Positions 6,741 through 9,741 of a DNA stretch of 9,741 bases are shown piece after piece (position 1 is the stretch's first letter; each line of letters starts with the position of its first letter). The translations under genes and the position numbers were made by a program. The notes below the pieces were generated by a model. The model ran no database searches. It had not been told where the DNA came from and was given only the letters and a program-made list of their open reading frames with translations. The DNA is from Eubacteriales Family XIII. Incertae Sedis bacterium. GTDB taxonomy: Bacteria; Bacillota; Clostridia; Peptostreptococcales; Anaerovoracaceae. Location: contig JAISTF010000067.1 in the NCBI GenBank assembly GCA_031272745.1, forward strand, positions 1 to 9,741, in the 5' to 3' direction.

Positions 6741-6756
6741 GGGGGTGTCAGTAAGC

Positions 6757-9741
6757 ATGTATTACTGGGGGTGCAGAGACAGGGTGCAAACTGGGGGCCA
6801 AAAGACACAACGTTTTTTTGTGCGTTTATGCATAATCGCACTGTCTATTTCGATGGTGTTTTGCGCAACGCTGCCGGGGGTCGCGGATGCGGCGGCACCG
6901 GAGGGGGACTCCGTTGCGGCAGGGGATTCTTCCGGCGTGGATTCTCCCCCTGACGGGGACAAGCCCGAGAACGACAATGAAGAATCGTCATCCTCGGGCT
7001 TGACCCGAGGATCCAGCGAGTCGGGAACTGGCGATGAATCAGAAGCCGCGGAAGTGGCCGCTGCCGAAGCCGAAGCCGCCGGGGAAGAGACGGCCAAAAC
7101 CAAATCCAGCATCACAACGGAATCCGCCGCATCCCAATGGAACTACCTCGACTTCACCTTCAAGACCGACCCGGCCAACTCGAGCCGCAGCATCGTCACG
7201 GGCCTGACCGCCTCGGGCGTCCTCAAGCTCAGTCTCTACCATGACCTCTGGTTGCCGCGCTACAACGGCACGCGCACCATCACGGGCATCGACGCGAGCG
7301 CCTTTGCCGGCCGCACCATCTCCGCGGTCTACATCCAGGTCGCCAACGAAAACGCCTACACGTCCATCGGCAAAAATGCCTTCATGAACACGGGGCTTGA
7401 GACGCTCCTCTATGTGCTCGCGCCGGGCGGCGGCGCCACCCCGACCACGCACAACCTCACGAGTCTCGGCGAAGGCGCGTTCCTCGGCTGCCACCTGAAG
7501 GACTACGTGGACAACGCTCCGGCGGGGCAGTCCGACACCGACGTCGGCTTTGACTTTGCCACGCTCCTGTCCAATGCCGCGCTGACGGCCATCCCCAAAA
7601 ACGCGTTCAAGCAAAACGACTTCACCAAACTGGCGCTGCCCGCAAACATCACGACCATCGAAGAGGGCGCGTTCTACGGCAACCAACTCACGACCATCGG
7701 GCCGAACGGCTTGGACAGCGTCGTCACCATCGGCGCACAGGCTTTTGTCAATAACAAACTCACGGAGCTGACTTTGACTTCCGCCACCACGAGCATCGCG
7801 GCTGATGCGTTTAACGGCAACGGCCAGGTCGTCGTGATTCACATGCCCGACCCGCACACCGGCGTCAGCTCGCATTTCACGGCAGGCAGCGGCTATATCC
7901 TCAACCCCGTCACCATCACCATCACGCCGGCGGACAAGGATACGCTGGCGCCAATCGGATCCCCCTTTGACATCGGAAACGACTATACGAGCGACGTGCT
8001 CTTTGAGCGCGGGACCGCGGCCACCGTGCAGGCGCCGGACTATCCGGGCTATGTGGTGGTCACGGACAATACAAGCTATCCCGCGCCGCGGATGATCGCT
8101 TCCGTAGGAACCAACGCTTCCGACCCCGACCACGAGAGCGTGACCTTCCTCTACACGCCCGCCGCGGCCAAACCGGTCATCACGGCCAATGACCGCTTCG
8201 TGACGCAGGGGCAGGCGTACGATCAGACGACCGTCCTCTCCTGGGCCACGGCCAAAGACTACAACAACGCCAATATCCCGACGTCGACCAATGCGTCGAC
8301 CGTGCCCGCCTTGGTCATCGATTCCATCGTCATTTCCGGCACGTACTACGGCGCCGAAATCACGACGGCGATGTCGACCACGGCTGGTACGGTCATCGAG
8401 ATCACCTACAAGGCCACGGACAGCGCGGGTCAGGTGTCGCGCCAGACCATCAAGGCCACCGTCGCTGCCGATCCTGCACAGGCCTACATTCCCAAGGCCG
8501 ACGGCACGCCCAGCCAGTGGCAGTACCGCGACTTCACCTACGCGACCGAGACCGTCACTGTGCAGGTAACCAAGTATCCCTCGACGAGTACCTACTATAC
8601 GGAGACCGTCACGGGCATGACCGTTACGGGCTTCTCATCCACCGGCAACAGCAAATACGCGAGCAACGCATCTGCCCGCGCGTATCTCGCGCTGCCCGGC
8701 ATCGACCCGACGAGTGGGCAGGCAGTGGTGGCGATTTCCAGTAGCGGCGCCGGTAGTGGCACCCAATTCAATACCAAGAACGGCGCTGCGTCTTCCAATA
8801 CGGCTTCCCCGGGCGCCATTGACCTCTCGAATATGAGCGCTTTGGAGATTGTCGGCAATCAGGCGTTTGCGACTACGAATACCAACACGAATAGCGCATA
8901 CGCGGACATCCATTTCGGCAACGCCGGTTCCCGCCTGACAAAACTCAGAGCCATCGGCGACAATGCCTTTGCCTGGAACAAGGTGGTCAATCTTGATCTC
9001 TCCGGCCTGACTGCTCTGAAGATCATCGGTGATTTCGCTTTCTCCGACGGCTCAGGCAACACCTATGCGAATACCGGCGGCCATGCCCTGCAGTCCATCG
9101 ACTTTTCGGGTCTGCCGTCGCTATTGGCCATCGGCGATTTCGAGGGCAGCGGCGGGCGCACCTTTATCAACTCCCAGCTACGCAGCATCGACCTCTCGGG
9201 CGCACCCAACCTCGAGCAGATCGGGATAGCGATATTCTGTGCTTCCGGCAGCAGCAGCATCAACATCCCGGCGTTCCCGCTCGACCTCTCGATGCTGGAC
9301 AAACTCAAGATCATCGGCCAGCACGCTTTCCGCGACTACCCGATCAGCGAGCTGAATATCAGCGGCATGGATTCGCTGGAGCGCATAGACGGCAACAACT
9401 TCGGCCACCTTGGCAGCGCTACGCTCGAGATAAAGGACAACCCGAAACTCACGATGATTTCGCCTGGCATCTTCTCATACTCCGTTAGCCGTCAGCCGTA
9501 CACACAAACCGCTGTTACCGCACTGGTTATCGACAACTGCGACAGCTTAGAGGTTCTGCACAAGACGGGGCTGGGCGCGGTCGGAACAACGACCGACGCC
9601 GGATTTGATGATTTGACCGCGCTTACCACTTTGGTCATCTCCAACAACGACCGCCTGACCACAATCGATACAGGCGGAACCACGTCCAAACCGTTCAACG
9701 CCCGCAACCTGACCAGCATAACGATAGAAAACAACGACAGC
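6757..9741 (+). CDS. Large secreted LRR_5/BspA-like surface protein with MucBP-like and Ig-like modules (3' truncated)
   Basis: An open frame of at least 995 codons runs off the window. It starts with a signal peptide: R/K-rich n-region, hydrophobic core F-V-R-L-C-I-I-A-L-S-I-S-M-V-F (22-35), and likely cleavage near V-A-D-A-A (43-47). Next is an acidic linker (48-127), then a SQW-x-Y-x-DFT module (126-134) and LRR block 1 (about 180-365) with I-G-x-x-A-F and L-P-x-x-I-T-x-I motifs typical of BspA. A MucBP-like domain follows (384-468, ending V-T-F-L-Y-T-P), then an Ig-like domain (472-570, ending Y-K-A-T-D-S-A-G-Q). A second SQW-x-Y-x-DFT module (586-594) and LRR block 2 (about 685 onward; L-D-L-S-G-L-x-A-L-x-I-I-G-x-x-A-F) come last. 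Such proteins bind host or community surfaces. The start is uncertain: ATG 6757 has GGTGGGGGTG 9 nt upstream; ATG 6736 and GTG 6784 are alternatives. The anchor lies beyond the window. Confidence 0.88.
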   Translation, partial: MYYWGCRDRVQTGGQKTQRFFVRLCIIALSISMVFCATLPGVADAAAPEGDSVAAGDSSGVDSPPDGDKPENDNEESSSSGLTRGSSESGTGDESEAAEVAAAEAEAAGEETAKTKSSITTESAASQWNYLDFTFKTDPANSSRSIVTGLTASGVLKLSLYHDLWLPRYNGTRTITGIDASAFAGRTISAVYIQVANENAYTSIGKNAFMNTGLETLLYVLAPGGGATPTTHNLTSLGEGAFLGCHLKDYVDNAPAGQSDTDVGFDFATLLSNAALTAIPKNAFKQNDFTKLALPANITTIEEGAFYGNQLTTIGPNGLDSVVTIGAQAFVNNKLTELTLTSATTSIAADAFNGNGQVVVIHMPDPHTGVSSHFTAGSGYILNPVTITITPADKDTLAPIGSPFDIGNDYTSDVLFERGTAATVQAPDYPGYVVVTDNTSYPAPRMIASVGTNASDPDHESVTFLYTPAAAKPVITANDRFVTQGQAYDQTTVLSWATAKDYNNANIPTSTNASTVPALVIDSIVISGTYYGAEITTAMSTTAGTVIEITYKATDSAGQVSRQTIKATVAADPAQAYIPKADGTPSQWQYRDFTYATETVTVQVTKYPSTSTYYTETVTGMTVTGFSSTGNSKYASNASARAYLALPGIDPTSGQAVVAISSSGAGSGTQFNTKNGAASSNTASPGAIDLSNMSALEIVGNQAFATTNTNTNSAYADIHFGNAGSRLTKLRAIGDNAFAWNKVVNLDLSGLTALKIIGDFAFSDGSGNTYANTGGHALQSIDFSGLPSLLAIGDFEGSGGRTFINSQLRSIDLSGAPNLEQIGIAIFCASGSSSINIPAFPLDLSMLDKLKIIGQHAFRDYPISELNISGMDSLERIDGNNFGHLGSATLEIKDNPKLTMISPGIFSYSVSRQPYTQTAVTALVIDNCDSLEVLHKTGLGAVGTTTDAGFDDLTALTTLVISNNDRLTTIDTGGTTSKPFNARNLTSITIENNDS
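6987..7015. repeat. Intragenic palindromic element (GTCATCCTCGGG family) in the LRR protein linker
   Basis: A perfect hairpin, TCCTCGGG (6991-6998), loop CTTGA, CCCGAGGA (7004-7011), is flanked by GTCA and TCCAG. This arrangement is a widely seen dispersed palindrome in bacterial genomes. Here it is in frame, encoding S-S-S-S-G-L-T-R-G-S-S-E in the low-complexity acidic linker. Confidence 0.75.

Noticed and set aside
6693..6953. 86-codon frame starting MKQKFNLDFFGK upstream of the LRR gene
   Set aside because: It becomes Gly/Arg-rich low complexity and overlaps the LRR signal peptide in another frame; no ribosome-binding site is evident.
7039..8133. Antisense frame of 364 codons opposite the LRR gene
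   Set aside because: No motifs; it lies opposite clear LRR, MucBP-like and signal-peptide-bearing coding sequence.

Overview
This is a GC-rich bacterial window. It holds a short housekeeping cluster, a complete seven-gene operon resembling a reduced Tad/Flp-type pilus (or pseudopilus) machine, and the 5' two-thirds or more of a large secreted leucine-rich-repeat surface protein. The organism is uncertain. BspA-type LRR, MucBP-like and Ig-like modules, together with a Tad-like locus that has no secretin, TadZ or prepilin peptidase gene, fit a high-GC, host-associated Firmicutes (Clostridia-like) better than a classical proteobacterium. This is an inference from gene content only.

Bases 1-1953 (+ strand): the C-terminus of a cyclophilin-type peptidyl-prolyl isomerase, then rlmN (radical-SAM 23S rRNA/tRNA adenine-C2 methyltransferase), then nth (endonuclease III). 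The three genes overlap (8 bp, then an ATGA overlap), so they probably form the end of one transcript. A 72-bp imperfect palindrome at 1958-2029 sits where nth meets the convergent operon and may terminate transcription from both sides.

Bases 2017-6527 (- strand, transcribed right to left): SAF-domain CpaB/RcpC-like protein, TadA/CpaF-like ATPase, TadB-like membrane protein, TadC-like membrane protein, and three small single-span proteins (57, 50 and 149 aa) that all start with a near-identical MK-x-x-IVL segment. Gaps are 0-17 nt with two ATGA overlaps, so this is one operon bounded by a terminator-like palindrome and a divergent promoter region. The ATPase has an altered P-loop (Ala for the Gly before the catalytic Lys). 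A plausible model is that the ATPase and the TadB/TadC pair assemble or extrude the small MK-x-x-IVL proteins, with the SAF protein acting at the cell surface side.

Bases 6528-6756: a divergent, locally AT-rich intergenic region with candidate promoters in both directions and a CAATAT direct-repeat array. Bases 6757-9741 (+): an LRR_5/BspA-like surface protein with a signal peptide, acidic linker, LRR block, MucBP-like and Ig-like modules, and a second LRR block. It runs off the window.

A striking cross-cutting feature is a set of short GC-rich palindromic elements, of at least two sequence families, found inside coding sequences. They occur at the 3' end of rlmN, in tandem at the 5' end of nth, in a loop of the SAF protein, in the C-terminal tail of the ATPase, and in the linker of the LRR protein. 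In every case the host reading frame stays open and the element lies in a tail, loop or linker.
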